40,731 nt of DNA from Pseudomonadota bacterium (GTDB lineage: Bacteria > Myxococcota_A > Polyangia > Fen-1088). The notes beneath the pieces are model-generated. The model was not told where the DNA came from, did no database searches, and was given only the letters and a program-made list of their open reading frames with translations. The DNA lies in assembly GCA_017881315.1 (NCBI GenBank), contig JADGRB010000012.1, positions 1 through 40,731 on the forward strand. Reading direction: 5' to 3'. A program made the translations under genes and the position numbers. Below, one piece after another: positions 40,235-40,731 of this stretch (position 1 is the first letter of the stretch; each line of letters starts with the position of its first letter).

Positions 40235-40277
40235 GGTAAATCGTGCGCGGCAGGTGAAGAAAGACGCACCATCTGCG
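40235..40277. promoter_or_regulatory. Paired activator-like palindromes (cytochrome / globin sensor)
   Basis: CGCA-CCATC-TGCG (40265-40277) is exact and extends to GACGCA-N5-TGCGTC. A weaker partner, GGTA-AATCG-TGCG (40235-40247), is centred exactly 30 bp away. They lie 85 and 115 bp from the cytochrome start at 40156. Confidence 0.65.
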
Positions 40278-40396
40278 TCGGGGAGCCAGCCACAAGTGGC
40301 CTGGCAGATGGCGGTGGTTCCGTTCGCAGGGGCCAAGGAAGTCGGACTCGGGCTCGTCGGCGCCCTGTGAGCCGTCGATGGTAAATTGGCGGCGCC

Positions 40397-40731
40397 ATGC
40401 AGAACCTGACCTTCCAGGAAAACGTCAAGGCGTACGTCGGGTTCGACGATCTCGCCAGCGCGGCCCTGCGCCAGGCGCATCCCCTGGTGGCGCCTCACTT
40501 CGGCGCGATCATCGATGACTTCTACGCCGCCATCGAAACCCACCCCGGAGCGCGAGCCGCCATCACCGGGGGCGCGGCGCAGATCGCGCGCCTCAAGCAG
40601 TCGCTGGTCCAGTGGATCGACGAGCTCTTTCGCGGCCCGCACGACGACGCCTACTTTGCCCGTCGGGCGCGCATCGGTCGCGTTCACGTGCGGATCAACC
40701 TACCGCAGATGTACATGTTCACCGCGATGGA
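40397..40731 (+). CDS. Globin-coupled sensor (protoglobin domain), N-terminal part
   Basis: An open frame from ATG 40397 runs off the right edge, giving 111 codons. The translation begins MQNLTFQENVKAYVGFDDLA and contains APHFGAIIDDFYAAI and RIGRVHVRINLPQMYMFTAM. This matches the globin domain of globin-coupled sensors, with the proximal haem His in the IGxxHxxI motif. Such sensors bind oxygen, NO or CO and usually carry a C-terminal kinase, cyclase or chemotaxis output, which is outside the window here. It is divergent from the cytochrome gene across a palindrome pair; no convincing promoter of its own was seen. Confidence 0.82.
   Translation, partial: MQNLTFQENVKAYVGFDDLASAALRQAHPLVAPHFGAIIDDFYAAIETHPGARAAITGGAAQIARLKQSLVQWIDELFRGPHDDAYFARRARIGRVHVRINLPQMYMFTAM

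Noticed and set aside
40151-40687. 178-codon minus-strand frame over the globin sensor
   Set aside because: The plus frame encodes a clear protoglobin domain; the minus frame has no family resemblance.
1-40731. tRNA, rRNA, CRISPR, insertion sequence or prophage
   Set aside because: No cloverleaf-like genes, regular short repeats, transposases, integrases or terminal inverted repeats were noticed on either strand.

Overview
The window is high-G+C DNA carrying about forty tightly packed genes. A Gly- and Cys-rich lipoprotein, a soluble eukaryote-like Ser/Thr kinase, abundant sigma-54-type promoters, and no tRNA, rRNA, phage, insertion sequence or CRISPR all suggest a chromosomal segment from a Myxococcota (Polyangia-like) bacterium. 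The taxonomy is inferred from gene style only.

Layout. 1-0.98 kb: a Cys-rich lipoprotein. 1.0-9.9 kb (minus): one long operon with a four-subunit pyruvate-type 2-oxoacid:ferredoxin oxidoreductase (porG, porA, porB and a GltD/ferredoxin fusion), followed by a MacB/Lol-like ABC exporter (ATPase, permease, adaptor). 10.1-13.3 kb: YbhB-like, GyrI-like, universal stress protein and three small unknown proteins. 13.4-20.8 kb: MFS transporter, Ser/Thr kinase, DUF302 protein, cation P-type ATPase, AI-2E-family transporter and small membrane proteins. 20.8-28.5 kb: two NTP/NDP-translocase paralogues, three YceI paralogues, a DksA-type zinc finger, a DUF4389 protein and an orphan HlyD-type adaptor. 28.6-33.1 kb: a HipA/PI-kinase-like envelope protein coupled to an Omp85-like barrel, then a second orphan adaptor. 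33.3-39.2 kb: a phosphate module (phosphoesterase lipoprotein, pstS, pstC, pstA, two pstB genes, phoU). 39.2-40.7 kb: a cytochrome c protein and the start of a globin-coupled sensor cut by the window edge.

The unifying signal is regulatory. Ten intergenic regions carry a 13-bp palindrome, CGCA-N5-TGCG, or a close variant, nearly always as two sites whose centres are 30-31 bp (three helical turns) apart. They lie about 65-150 bp upstream of GG-N10-GC elements resembling sigma-54 -24/-12 promoters. This looks like one sigma-54/enhancer-binding-protein regulon covering most of the window: PFOR, USP, kinase, YceI, nucleotide translocases, adaptors, probably the phosphate module, and the cytochrome. 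No activator gene is visible; the globin sensor at the edge is a possible input. Several of these promoters would start transcription only 2-6 nt before the start codon.

A second notable feature is the tandem PstB pair. PstB1 lacks the Q-loop Gln and H-loop His, and PstB2 lacks a normal ABC signature. Paired as a heterodimer they would have one complete and one degenerate ATP site, an arrangement known from asymmetric ABC exporters but unexpected in a phosphate importer.
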